Below, piece by piece: positions 8,601 through 21,000 of a stretch of DNA of 64,000 nucleotides. The DNA comes from Perognathus longimembris pacificus (taxonomy: Eukaryota > Chordata > Mammalia > Rodentia > Heteromyidae), in contig NC_063166.1 of NCBI RefSeq assembly GCF_023159225.1, positions 79,943,785-80,007,784 of the forward strand, written 5' to 3'. Both the position numbers and the translations under genes were made by a program. The first letter of the stretch is position 1; every line of letters starts with the position of its first letter. Below the pieces are notes generated by a model. That model had not been told where the DNA came from, did no database searches, and saw only the letters and a program-made list of their open reading frames with translations.

Positions 8601-11600
8601 ATTCAGAAAAACAACAACAAAAGCACCAAACACCTCGCATCATTAACGATAAGTGAAATTCTAACACACATTTAAATATTTCCAATTTCATTTCCCTCTT
8701 CATGGTAAACAAGAATATTAACCAATAATCATGTCCTCGCTCCCCTCATTTATCAGTTGTAGCCATAGATTGACTTTGGATACAAGGGCTGGGAAGGAAA
8801 TCAATGAAAGCATTATGCGAGAATCAATTAAGTCTATGGAATGTATAATAAAGAAGTAATGTAGATTTTATTGTTATTTGTAAATTTGTGTATAATACAT
8901 CTTTAATATCGGTCAGGCTTATAGTAATGCTATATGTGTGTGGATGCATTCGCTCCCTCTGGAAAGCGAGCTCTGCATGAATGTAGTTTCATTTCGGCTT
9001 CTATCTCCATAGGTTTGAATCCCCGACCCGATGCTCTCGGTGACCCTGGCTTCCCAGAGTCAGGAAGGAGGTGCTCTTTGTCTTTGTCTATACTCACCAG
9101 CCCTCCACACATTGAAAGTCAGTACGCTGTTTTGCTTGCCTTAACTAACAGAGTCTAGAAGGTGCAGAATAGGTAGAGCCGTCTGTCTTCGGAACGCGAG
9201 GTAAGGTGGTTTGCACCAAGCTTGAAGTCCTTCCTTCTGGAAGCCAGCCACCACCTTGGAAGGAATGGAGGGGAGCCATTATTCTCTGGAAGATAGTAGA
9301 AGGTGTTGGGAGAGGCAGATGGAAAATAGTTGGCATAGTTGGCTATTAAAAAAAATAGTGGATTTTAGCTATGTATGGAAGCCATTCAGCTCTGCAGTCT
9401 GTTCTTAGATACACACCGCCCCTAAATACAGGTAAAACCTGCACCACAAGAAAGAAGTGGGACATGGGTGACTTGCTCCATTTCTGCTGATTGTCCACAA
9501 GGCACCGCTCACGTCTGGCAGCAGGAGAGCAACTGTCAGGTTCCTGTGATGGAATGATCCTGACCCTCTGCAGCCCAGCAAGACATTCCAAAACCGGGAT
9601 GTGGACGGTGGGCCTGAGCCTGCAAGCTGCGGAAGGCCCGGCCCTGCGCTGTGGGGCCTTAGCTGGGGGCTGGGGTGAGGGCCTCGGGCTGGAGGTCTCC
9701 CGTGGCTGGTGAGTAGACGCTGACTCCAGCTGGGAACCCCTGTGGCCTGGGCTGGGATTTGGGCTCCGCTCCTTGGGGCCTGCATTCCCTTCCACCATGG
9801 GGGCAAGGTTCCAGGGGCCAAGGCGCCAAGCTCGGAGGAAGCCATGTTGCTTTTTATGACCTGGAATCAGAAGACAGACGGCCTTCCTGCTTCCAGATTA
9901 TTCGTTAAAGGCAGGCCAAGAAGCGAGTTTGTAAGGGAGGGGCGTCGGCGTCCCTCCTGGAAGCACGCGTGGGACAGATATACGACCGTGGCCCTCTCTA
10001 GAAGTTACAACCAGTAAGAGCTGGAAAGGAAGAGACAAGCGCTTCCCAGAGTACGGTGCGTCCCCTGCTTCTTGATCCCAGGGCCGAGCGTGGGCAGGGC
10101 AGATTCCAGGGCTGCAGAGCCAGGGCTTGCAAAGACGGAGTAATGGGGTTCACCTGAGGTGAAGACACGGACACGTCCCCCCCACCCCCGCCTTCCTAAC
10201 TGAAAAATCGAGAGTTAATAACCCCTTGGTCATGTCCCCAAAGTCTATGGATGTGAAACATTAAAAGCACTCCATCAGAGAAAGTTCTAGAAAGACTCAG
10301 GGGCCTCCTGGAAGGTGAGAGCCACAGCTGTGCGTTTCCAGAGTTGGAGTTCTAGGTCACCCTGGAACTCCTGGGTGATGCTTCCTCCACAAGGCCAGAC
10401 CTCTACAAACAGCCAGCACCTCCTTCCTCCCCTCGCCTTTGGCATGGCTGAAGACAAGCCAGCTATAAAATCCAAATGCACTATCAAAAATAAACCGAGT
10501 TCTCACATTAAGCAGGATGAAAGTCTAGCTGCAGAGCAATGTTTGGCTATAGGAAAACAAAGCAAAGCAAAGCAAACAAGGAGTGATCAAATATTGAGCT
10601 GACTCTGAGTTGAAGGAATTCTTTTCCCGACAGACCGAGTCACTTGTGCTTATGTCATTTGAGTAGGAATGTGATTACTGTTGAATCCAATGGTATAGGC
10701 CATCAGTGGGATGGAAGGGGTCTGGGTAGTTGGGACCCACTGGTCCTCTGAGGCTACCTGGGCCTGGGGCTTCCCTGGGGACACAGATAAAGCACCTTCA
10801 GTTTCGGCTATATGAACCATATTTAAGGAAGCAAGAGAAGTGTGGATACCTGTAAAAGGAAATATTCTCAAGTGGGGGGGTGGAGCTTTTCAGGCTTCAG
10901 TGTGGGGAGGGGTGTAAGGCAATGGCATTATAGAAACTAACGATGGAACAGGGAAGCTAAGTCTAACGGCTGCAGGGAATGAGGAATAAAGTACTGATGA
11001 CATTGACCAGGCAGCAAATGGCATCCATTGATTATTTTAATTCTCTCTCCTTTGCACTGTTAAACACCCATCGCAGTGGAATCCAGGGGAACTCAGCACA
11101 TTTTTAACCATCTCTGAACTAAACCGAACAAAGAGATCCATCAGCCAAAAGAAGGGCCACTGGTCTCAGGCCCGAGTGGCCCGAGTGGGTGTGCATGGGT
11201 GGTTCCACGTGTCTGTGTCCTTTAGGACAGGGGTGCACACAGAAGGGAAGAGAGAGAAAACGGACAAGCGGAACATTTAAATAAAACCAAGAGAAGCAGC
11301 CTACCAAGAGGATTTTAGCCCAGGACACAGTTAAAAACCTGGGCTTGTGCGCGGTAGGGAAGAAAAAAGGAAACCAGTAAGCTGAACTTGTAGAGTTTCA
11401 GCCAATGAAATAAATGCTCAGTGCATTTATCAGCAGAAGGAACTCAGTCTGCTTTCGAATTTTTTATTCTCTTCCTTTTGCTGTTCTTTTTGAATTTCAT
11501 TGTATTATTTGGTATTTTTTAATCATTTTACTATTTATATATATATATTTTTAAAGAAGTCAGCTGCATAAGACAGTTGAAGGACACTTTCAAAGTGACT

Positions 11601-11711
11601 CGCTAGTTGTTGGTTTTGTGAGAATGATTTTGCTTCATCAAGACAACATCTGGATTCATTTCTTACATTCGCCACACCAAAAAAAAAAAAAAAAAAAAGG
11701 TATCACCCCGT
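8601..11711. other. Unique DNA, no gene or clear repeat
   Basis: Positions 8640-8910 are AT-rich and low in CpG with ATTAA/AATCAATTAAG motifs, a composition seen in conserved noncoding DNA. The rest is mixed. A 20-base A run lies at 11679-11698 and a TA run at 11537-11550. I recognise no exon, RNA gene or repeat family here. Confidence 0.45.
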
Positions 11712-11925
11712 GTGTGGCTTAAATAACAGAAGCCACGCCAGCGACGGTCCTCGTTGTGGGAAGATGGACACGAAGGCGGCAGGGCCAGGTGCCCTCGGAA
11801 CTGGACAAGCTCTGTGCTGGGCTTCTCGGCGGCTGGTGGTGTCTGTCTGTCTGCATGCGTCTTGGTGCCGCAGCCCTCCAGTCTCTGCCTCTACCCTCCC
11901 ATCGCCTCGGCGGCACAACCCGCGG
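11712..11925 (-). mobile_element. MLT1-like LTR fragment (ERVL-MaLR)
   Basis: GTGGCTTAAATAACAGAAG, then CTGGTGGTGTCTGTCTG and CCCTCCAGTCTCTGCCTCTA with CCCATCGCC, follow the order of an antisense MLT1 LTR. Diverged, with no internal retroviral genes nearby. Confidence 0.5.
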
Positions 11926-12093
11926 GTGACATTGTCATCTTCTTACCAGCGTGGGGCCCTGTTCACCTCACACCACCCCCAGTACCGCATCTGGACGGGC
12001 AGGTGTTTCTAAGCAAGGTCTCAGTGGGAGGGAGACACATTTCCCCCACCGCAGACAGACCTTCTCAGGGGCGCCCTTGTCCCTCCCCACGTT

Positions 12094-12445
12094 TTTATTG
12101 ATTAAAAAAATTTTAAATCGTTATTATAAAGGTAATGTACAGACAGAGGAGTTACAGTTTCGCAAGTCAGGTGAAGAGTACATTTCTTATTGGATACGGT
12201 CATGTCTTCCCTCCCTCTCTCCCATTCCCCACCCATAGGTTGTATAGTTCCTTTCTCCCTCTCTCTCTCTTTTACTGTAAAGGTGATGTGCAGAAGGGTT
12301 ACAGTTACGTAAGTAAGGCGATGAGAACATTCATTTTCCCTTCCTTGTGTCCTCCCGCTTTCCCTCCTCCCCTCTCCCCTCCCCCACAAGCTGTAAAGCT
12401 CATTTCCAGCCTAGTGTCCAGTGAGTCCTGCTGATGTCTGGCTCA
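12094..12445 (-). mobile_element. L1 3'-end-like sequence, tandemly repeated
   Basis: Two successive blocks resemble the 3' UTR of the local L1. The first (about 12120-12245) has AAAGGTAATGTACAGACAGAGGA and GAGTACATTTCTTATTGGAT. The second (about 12275-12440) has AAAGGTGATGTGCAGAAGGG, GTTACAGTTACG and GAGAACATTC. Both run into C/T-rich tracts as the L1 3' UTR does. CCTAGTGTCCAGTGAG (12411) recurs as CCTAGTGTCTGGTGAG (12536), suggesting the repeat continues. Confidence 0.6.
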
Positions 12446-12862
12446 TCCTGAGTCCCACCGTGTCTGAGATTTCCTTCCCTTCCCCCATCGAGATAGACTT
12501 ATATACAAGACAAAGGGTGTAGAGTTCATGGTCGACCTAGTGTCTGGTGAGCACCACTCCTCTCCTTGCCCGGCCAGTGCGTGTGATGAGTGACTTGTGG
12601 TAGCTTGCCCCTTCACGGCAGCTTCACGAGGCAGGACTCTGTTCGTTTCCCCTCCCTGCCTTCTGTCCCAGGCAACCAAGTCGGGGTCTAGACAATCGGA
12701 GTCAGTTTGGGGCCGGTTACAAAGGAGGGATCCGGAATCGAAACCAAGATTGTTTTCGCAGCTCTTGCACTTTCCTTCCGATCATTGTCAGGGTGGATTA
12801 TTTGTTGTTTTTTGAGTGGATTGAATCAGGTAACAGGTTGCCAACGAGAAGATTCCCCTGGA

Positions 12863-12950
12863 ACCTTCCTTCCTTCCTTTCTTCCTTCCTTCCTTCCTTC
12901 CTTCCTTCCTTCCTTCCTTCCTTCCTTCCTTCCTTCCTTCCTTCCTTTCT

Positions 12951-13021
<71 letters not shown>

Positions 13022-13068
13022 CTCTCTCTCTCTTTCTTTCTCTCTCTCTCTCTTTTTTTCTTTCTTTC
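12863..13068. repeat. CCTT then TTTC compound microsatellite
   Basis: About 80 bp of near-pure CCTT units give way near 12944 to about 75 bp of TTTC units, then CT and mixed CT/TTTC. All pyrimidine on plus. Reading frames across it give only Pro/Ser/Phe/Leu or Lys/Glu repeats and are not genes. Confidence 0.97.
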
Positions 13069-14322
13069 ACATGGAGCCAGCCTGTCCACTCTTCCTCGTC
13101 TCTCCCTCTGTCCTCACTGAGCTGAGGGCTCGCCTCCCATCATGCCTCTCAAGCCTCACCCTTCCCTCCCACGGCTCGCACCCCACCTTCCCAGGTTGAT
13201 TTACTGATATCTACTTGTCTAAATGATGAAACGGAGAAAGCTTTTACCAAGTAAGTTTATCATAGAAATGTAACTATTGCATGTATTGTGCAAAATGGTT
13301 CCTTTTTTTTAACAAAAAAAAATCAGGCAAATACATTGGAGTCATTAATTTGAATACTAAGTACAAGGTTCTGTTTAAAAATCTGCAAGATGAATAACAA
13401 ATCATAATTGTGGCAAGGCAAAGCCATTCCTCAAAGCCGTCGTTTGTATAATCCTTTGAAGATGCTCTGATGGTAGCTCATTGATGGCTGATTTAGAGCC
13501 AGTACGTGTGCCATTACCTTTCTGGTAGGATATATTTCACGCAGCTTCGCATTACAAGCAGTTCCTGCCTTTGAAATGGATTGGGTTGCAAGAGTTCACA
13601 GGGATGATATTCTTTGGAACGCCGGGTGTTTAGCATACCTTTATGAACAAACCACCTACCGTGTGCCTAGCCTGCGCTTGGCCGTGGAAATGGAGCAGAA
13701 GAGCTGAAAGGGCCCCTTGTCGTTAGAGCTTAAAGACGATCCACGTGGCCCAATGAATGACTAGTCTCAGTTCTTCAGTGTTTCAACTCCCTCCTGGGTA
13801 GTTTTGGCTTTTGCCACCTGACTTTTCCAGTTCCGCCTCCACAGGTTGTACTAGCTGCATTCCTAGACTACGCGGTCATATCATGTGACTTCTTGGCCAA
13901 TGAGGTTTAGGCAGATGTGGCAAGCTAGAGGTCTGGAAAGTGCCTGTGCATTGATTGGGTCTTGCTCTCTGTCATGGCCATGGGGGTCTTCCTCCAGGGG
14001 CTCCTGCTCTCTGTACAGAGACCTAGAATTCACACACAGATCCCCAGGCCATCCTGCTCAGGAACCTATAGCATGATTACAGCTGCTTCCAATGAAGGCG
14101 AAATGAGGCTATCAGTATGGGGCCTGATCCTTCAGAGCCATTGTCTTCACTCCCCATGGGACAGGGTGGCTTTGCCCCCGTTTCCCCAGCAGATCCAGTC
14201 TCCTCCTCAGTCAGCTGGGCTGGGTCCTCATCCGTCCCCTCTGGCTGTCTTTCTTTCCTGACGTGATGCTTTGCCCCAGACCAGTAGTCCCAGGGAGCAC
14301 CCCACCACTCCCAACTAGTGAC
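13069..14322. other. Unique DNA with a conserved-looking block
   Basis: Positions 13235-13600 are AT-rich and non-repetitive, with motifs such as CATAATTGTGG and TCATTGATGGCTGATTTAG, and look like noncoding regulatory DNA. Positions 13640-13720 (ACCTACCGTGTGCCTAGCC) resemble an antisense MIR/L2 end. No exon is supported in 13720-14322. Confidence 0.35.
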
Positions 14323-14337
14323 TGGCCCCCAGATCTT
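14323..14337. repeat. Left target-site duplication of the long L1
   Basis: TGGCCCCCAGATCTT (15 bp), repeated exactly at 17166-17180. Confidence 0.93.
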
Positions 14338-17165
14338 TTTAAAAATTTTTTTTTCAAATTTTTATTATCAAACTGATGTACAGAGAGGTTACAGTTTCAT
14401 ACATTAGGCATTGGATACATTTCTTGTACTGTTTGTTACTTCCTCCCTCATACCCCCTTCCCTCCTCCCCCTTTCCCTTTTCCCCCCTGAGGTGTTCAGT
14501 TCACTTACACCAAACAGTTTTGCAAGTATTGCTTTTGTAGTTGTTTGTCTTTTTTTACCCCGTGTCTCTCAATTTTGGTATTCCCTTTCAATTTCCTACT
14601 TCTAATACCAGTATACACGGTTTCCAATATACTCAGATAAGATTACAGAGATAGTGTAGGTACAACCACAGGAAGGTGATACAAGAACATCATCAATAAT
14701 AGAAGCTACAGATACACATGGGATGTTGAAAGTAGTTACCACTGTGATATAACAATTGTTTCCATAACATAGAGTTCATTTCACTTAGCATTATCTTATG
14801 TGTTCATAAGGGTATAGCTATTGGGCTCCTGTGATCCTCTGCTGTGACTTGCCTAAACCTGTACTAATTATTCCCAATAAGGGAGACCATAGAGTCCATG
14901 TTTCTTTGGGTCTGGCTCACTTCACTTAGTATGATTTTTTCCAAGTCCTTCCATTTCCTTACAAATGGGGCAATGTCATTCTTTCTGATAGAGGCATAAA
15001 ATTCCATTGTGTATATGTACCACATTTTCCTGATCCATTCGTCTACTGAGGGGCATCTGGGTTGGTTCCAGATTCTAGCTATGACAAATTGTGCTGCGAT
15101 GAACATTGTTGTGCTGGTGGCTTTACTGTGATTTTGTTTGAGGTCTTTTGGATAGATACCCAAAAGTGGGGCTGCTGGGTCATAGGGGAGCTCTATGTTT
15201 AGCCTTCTGAGGAATCTCTATACTGCTTGCCAGAGTGGCTGAACCAGTTTACATTCCCACCAACAATGAAGTAGGGTTCCCTTTTGGCCACATCCCCTCC
15301 AACACTTGTTATTGTTAGTTTTCTTGATATATGACATTCTTACTGGGGTGAGATGGAATCTCAATGATTTTTGATTTGCATTTCTTTTATGGCCAGTGAT
15401 GTAGAGCACTTTTTCATATGTCTCTTGGCCATTCTCATTTCCTCATCAGAGAAGTCTCTTTGTAAGTCTTTAGCCCACTTGATGAGGGGGCTATTTGTTC
15501 TTTGCGGTTTTGTTTTGGAGGAAGGTAATTTTTTTAGTTCTGCATATATTTTAGATATGAGGCCTTTGTCCGTTGAATGGCCGGTAAAGATCTTCTCCCA
15601 GTCTGTGGGCTTTCTGTTTATCTTGAAAGCTATGTCCTTTGCCGTGCAGAAGCTCTGCAGTTTGAGGCAGTCCCATTTTTCCAACCTTCCTTTGATTTGT
15701 AGCCTTTCTGGGTCTTTGTTAAGGAAATTCTGTCCTGTGCCAAGGAGCCCAAGTGTTTCTCCTACTCCTTCCTTTAGTGTTTTCAGGGTGTCTGTTTTGA
15801 TTTCGAGGTCTTTAATCCATTTGGAATTGATTTTGGTGCAGGGTGATATGTAAGGATCTAGTTTTAGTTTGTTGCATGTGTTGAGCCAGTTTTGCCAGCA
15901 CCATTTGTTAAAGAGGCTATCTTTCTTCCAAACTATTGTTTTAGCTCCTTTATCAAAGATTAAGTAGGCGTAGTTCTGTGGGTTCATTTCTGGGTCTTCA
16001 ATTCTGTTCCATTGGTCTTCAGGCCTGTTCCGGTGCCAATACCAAGCTGTTTTTATTACTATAGCTTTATAATACAGCTTGAAGTTGGGTATTGTAATTC
16101 CTCCAGCACTGTTCTTACTGCTTAGGATTGTTTTTGCTATTCTAGGTCTTTTATTGTTCCATATGAATTTCTGGATTGCTTCCTCTATTTCATTAAAAAA
16201 TGGTGTTGGGATATTAATGGGTATTGCATTGAATTTGTAGACAGCCTTTGGCAATATTGCCATTTTGATTATATTAATCCTCCCAATCCAGGAGCATGGG
16301 AGGTTTTTCCATTTCCTTAGTTCTGACTTAATTTCGTTTTTCAAGCTTTTGAAATTCTCATCAAAGAGGTCTTTCACTTCTTTGGTTGTTATTCCTAGGT
16401 ATTTTATGTTTTGGGGGGCTATTGCAAAAGGAGTTGCTTTCCTGATTTCAGCCTCGGTCTTCGGGTTGTTAGCATAGAGAAAGGCCGTTGATTTTTGAGA
16501 GTTTATTTTATATCCTGCAACTTTGCCAAAGTTTTGGATCAGCTCTAGTAGCTTGGGGGTAGAGTCTATGGGATTCTTTAGGTATAGGATCATATCATCT
16601 GCGAAGAGAGAAAGTTTAACTTCATCTTTTCCTATTTGGATCCCCTTTATGTTTTCTTCTTTCCTAATTGCTCTGGCTAGGAATTCTAGTACTACGTTGA
16701 AGGGAAGGGGAGAGAGTGGACATCCCTGCCTTGTTCCTGACTTAAAAGGGAATGGCTTTAGTTTTTCACCATTTAGAGTTATGCTTGCTGTTGGTTTGTC
16801 ATAAACTGCCTTGATTATATTCAGGAATGTTCCCTGGAATCCCAGTTTTTCCAGGGCTTTTAGCATAAATGGGTGCTGGATTTTATCGAACGCTTTTTCC
16901 GTATCCAGAGATAAAACCATGTGGTTCTTTACCTTGCTCCGATTGATGTGGTGGATTACATTAATTGACTTGCGTATATTAAACCAACTTTGCATCCCTG
17001 GGATGAATCCAGTTTGATCATGGTGTATGATTTTTTTGATGACCTGTTGAAGTCGATTGGCCAGAATTTTGTTCAGAATTTTTGCGTCTACGTTCATCAG
17101 GGAGCTTGGTCTATAGTCCTCTTTCCGCGATGAGTCCCTCCTGGTTTGGGTATGAGGGTTATACT
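14338..17165 (-). mobile_element. L1 retrotransposon, 5'-truncated, 2.8 kb
   Basis: Minus-strand L1 with a short A-rich end at 14338-14352, a 3' UTR to 14863, and ORF2 beyond that. It is truncated inside ORF2 at 17165 and flanked by a perfect 15-bp target duplication. The 3' end closely matches the L1 at 3796-5614, so both come from one recently active subfamily. The very short tail suggests some decay. Confidence 0.95.
14864..17165 (-). pseudogene. L1 ORF2 (reverse transcriptase), truncated and disrupted
   Basis: The largest open part is 17097-15361 (578 aa). It holds the reverse transcriptase core: a catalytic Asp in [10 protein letters not shown] near residue 65, [10 protein letters not shown] at 121-130, and the FADD motif at 165-168. 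The N-terminal endonuclease is absent. Breaks are a frameshift near 17150 (between IPKPG and [11 protein letters not shown]), a one-base deletion near 15368, and an in-frame TAG at 15218-15220 where the other L1 copy has Trp. The C-x3-C-x7-H-x4-C motif survives downstream. It is not functional. Confidence 0.95.
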
Positions 17166-17180
17166 TGGCCCCCAGATCTT
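17166..17180. repeat. Right target-site duplication of the long L1
   Basis: Exact second copy of TGGCCCCCAGATCTT from 14323-14337. Confidence 0.93.
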
Positions 17181-17791
17181 ACAGTTTGCTTCTGGAGCAC
17201 CCAGCCTGAGGCAGCCGTATCATTAGACAGTGTCTGTTTATTTCCAATGTAAGTGACAGGAAGCCCGATTCAACTGGCTCAAGCAGAAAAAAACGAATGC
17301 ATTGGCTTGTATAATTGAACAGTCCAGGCTAATAGCTGTAACTTCAGGAACAATGGAATCTATTTCTTCCAGTAATGTTTAGAGCACTTGATTTCTTTCT
17401 CTGCACCTCTCTGCTCCGTATTCCTCTGTGCTGAGTTCTTTCTCAGGAAGGTTTATTTTTTATTTTTTACTTTTCCTCCAGAAACTCAGGCTTAAGTCCA
17501 CAGGAAAGACAGCACCTTCTTCCAGCCAATTCCAATTAAGTCCTTTGCTTCCTTCTGATTGGCTCTGAGAGGGTCATGTGCCCATCTTCGAGTCAATCTC
17601 AGTGCCCCGGAAGTTCTGAGTGGATAGACTTGGCCACAGAAGCCCCAGGACCCTGGATAGCAGATTGAGGCCAACTAGGACAAAGACCCTCCAACTCACA
17701 GATTTCCTAGAGGCATATGTAGGATTGTATCCTAGTCTGGTTTTGGCAAGAAAAAGAATTCAAGACCCTATTTGAAAAATCACTGAAGCAC

Positions 17792-17886
17792 AAAAAAGCT
17801 GGAGTCATGGCTCAAGTAGGAGACTGCTTACTCAACAATCACAGGGCCCTGAGTGCAAACTCCAATTCTGTGACACACCAAAAAGA
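17792..17886 (+). mobile_element. Geo-like SINE right half, decayed
   Basis: AAGCTGGAGTCATGGCTCAAG followed after a gap by GGGCCCTGAGTGCAAACTCCA matches the Geo right monomer (GGAAGTGGCGCTGTGGCTCAAG ... GGCCCTGAGTTCAAGCCCCA) with many changes. The preceding bases may be the end of a B1-like left half. Confidence 0.55.
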
Positions 17887-18039
17887 AGTAGGCAACCTCC
17901 AAAATGTGCTAATCCAGAACTCCATGTTTATTTCTTAAGAAGATCATAGCTCTGCCTTCTTTTCTGGGTTAGCCTTACTTGAGCCTGGATTCCTTCAAGT
18001 TTAGTAACTAGAATTGTATTTTTCTTATTCACACCCAAG

Positions 18040-18080
18040 AAAGGAGAGAGAGAGGGGGGGGAGAGAGAGAGAGAGAGAGT
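18040..18080. repeat. GA-rich microsatellite with a G8 run
   Basis: AGGAGAGAGAGA, a run of eight G, then a GA run. Confidence 0.85.
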
Positions 18081-21000
18081 CATTTCTAAGAGCCACTGAG
18101 CAAAAATATTTCCTTTGGCATGAACACATTTGTCAATTCTCATGCAAGGGGTGGAGCTGTCAGGCAAGTGCCTTGGGTTTCCATCTCAGAGCAGCTCTGT
18201 TGCAGAAGGTACCTGGAGTGGAGGAGGATGGAGGGATATTCTAAAGAATCTCCAATCTCTGAAGCCACAAGACAGCGGATGGGAAGTGAACCCTTGTCTC
18301 TATGTGAGATCTTGTTATTCTGGACCAAATTCATGCTGTTTCCCAATAAGAGGCTGTAGGCCTTGTTCAACAACAGCCAAGGCAGGACTTAATGGAGGTC
18401 CTGTCTTGGCACATGGATAGTCTTGTCACCTGCATTGACTTCCCATTAGCCAGCTGAGCAAACATTCTCCTGAGTGATTGATCTGTTGGGTCTTCATTGT
18501 CTAACTCTTAGCTAAGACCTAGCTATGCTCCCTCTCTCCGCAAAGGGGTTTCTGAGGAGATGTATCTGTGGCTTTCACAGGATGTTTGAGGTATTTTACC
18601 TTTCTAGAGCAAAAGAAGTCTTATTTCTCTTTGTGTTAGGACTCATCGCAGAAGCTTCAGGAAAGAAGGAGGGAGGGTTTTCTTTCTTCCTCGTCTGCAG
18701 TACATTCTGATAGACTTGCAGTACTGTGTTAAGTAGTTTAGAGGAACTACAAAGAATTATAAGCAATTATTGTACAGCTAACAAACATGAGAATCGTCCA
18801 GGGTAGAGACTAGCTGATGGTAGCCTTCAGTGGTTTAGGAATTGTCTGTGGCTGTGCTGGGCCTGGGATTGTGCAGTTGAGTAGTTGTGACAGATCATAT
18901 GGTTGGCAAGGCCGACTGTATTCACTATGCCATCTCTTTGCAGAAAAGTTTTGCAGACTCCACGTGTAAGGGATCCCTAAAAATTCTTATCTTAAATTTA
19001 GCAGCTAAATGAAAGATTAGCTATTTCTTCTGCCATAGAAAGTTTGGGATTGCCCAGCCCCTGGCTGGCTTGGTTTCATTACAAACCTGGGTTTCTTCCC
19101 ATACACCTGTGGCTTCTGTCTCCAGATTCTGGCAACCTGGCTGCCCTACTTCCGGAAGCTATGTCTGCATTCTAGATGGAAGAAGGACAATGGGAAAGGC
19201 TAATACGTCAGCTGGTTGGTTCCTCTTTTTATAGGGTTTCCAGGAAGTCCTCACCCAAAGCCTTCCAAATCCATTTTCTTAGGTGGCACTGCCCCATAGC
19301 TTTAGGTGGCCACAACAGCACCTAGAATAATCACCTGACACCCCGGGCTTCTCAAATTACTCTTTCTAAGTTAGATAAGAAAAGGGGGGTGGGTGAAAAG
19401 TAGGCAATTACAAATATTATCCACAACCAGGAAGTCAGGCATGCAAATATCCTCCAGGACAGTAGGGGGCAGAACTGTGTGGTGGTTCGTGCCCTCTGAG
19501 GCTGTCGACTCTGACAGGAGTCGTGGTGAAGCTGATTGCTGGTGACCAGGCCACCGTGGTCCAACTCTAGAATGTCTCCTGAACCAGTCGCCTGTGCACT
19601 GGGTGTCTGGCCTTCTCCTTGGACAACTTCTTACAGGAGTCAGTCATTTGAAGTGTGTTCCAAGGGCCCAGCCATCCATTCATACTTTCTACTGCACTCC
19701 ATGAAGATTTATTTTCCTTCTGGTGTCCCTGGCTATGGTGTGGGCTCTTGCCATGCAGTTATTAAATTCAGACAGCACACATCCATGGATAGACTGCCAT
19801 GTGTCTAGTCTAAGTAGCTAATACCATTTGCACTTCATGGATGACTCTGTCACAATGCAGATGGAGGCTTTTGTGAGTTATAGACAGAAATTCACTCGTA
19901 AGGGTAAGTTTCCCAAATCTCAGAGTAGCTTTCTGTGACAGATTTCCTTGCTAAACAGGTAATTTGAGAACAAAAGTACCATTTGTGCTGAAAGTGGGCA
20001 TGGACCAAATTGGTGGGAGGACATTGGACCAGGTACAAATAGGAAGCTCGGATGGGTCGAGGTGACCATGGCAGGCTCCCAGTGCTTAGAAATTCACAGC
20101 ACCATAGAGCTAAACTCGCTGGGAACTCCTGCTTTCGAGAGTGACAGAAATTTAATCCAAACTGACTTTAGCGTTAAACAAAGAACACGCTGGGTCATCT
20201 TGGCCAAAAGTTCACAATTCCACGTGGACTCAGAGCATCCAGGATCTTTAAGATCCAGACTGTTTTTCCACTTCTCTCTCCTCTGTGTCAGATGTACTCT
20301 CATGCTTGCTTTCCACTCCTGGCTACACACAGTGTCCAGGATCAGCTCATAAACATCCTAAATGCCTAATAACTCTGACAGGAAGAGACATTGGCCTGCC
20401 CCGTGGTTCCTTTGTATTAACTCTTCATTGGGTCACCTTTCCCGAGAAGCTTTGCTGTAGCAAGAGGGAAAGAAGCCGCTGATGGAGAGGCATAGGGCCA
20501 CCATGTATCTGGAGTAAGTCCCGGGAGGCCATTCCGTCTGTGACAGGACGCGACACGTGTTCTCAGTGCTTCTGGTCCACTGCCTGCGGTCGTCTGCCCG
20601 CATTCGTAGTTCCGTGTGGCCTGTGAATGATGTCATCAATTCCCAAAGGGCCCCTGGCCGAAGAAAGGTTCCCCCATTCCAGAAGGTTAGCACCCATCAA
20701 ACCACCTGGGCCGATGGAACCTGTGGGTCCCCAGGAAGAAACTAGAGGCTGAGAGGAGAAGAATAACAAATGTCAGAAAGGCAGACAATAGTCATTCACT
20801 ATGGAAAAAAAAGCACAAGAGAAGCTCATGGCTCATCCAGTGTTTTCTGCAGTAGCTATTGAGTGACGTTTTCCTGCTAGTAGAGTTGTCCGTGGACAAT
20901 ATCTACACCCGCCTTCCATTCTCCTTCCTGTTTGAAGTGCTGGCTTGGTCCCTCTCCTCTGCTTGTGTGGGTGGGAAGTTGAGAGAAGCCATCTCCGGAC

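Noticed and set aside
8134..8712. Minus-strand reading frames with repeated TSVEVR peptide
   Set aside because: They are translations of the minisatellite. The 33/34-bp unit mix changes frame, and there is no splice or expression context.
12707..13125. 110-137 codon frames across the CCTT/TTTC tract
   Set aside because: Pure microsatellite translation.
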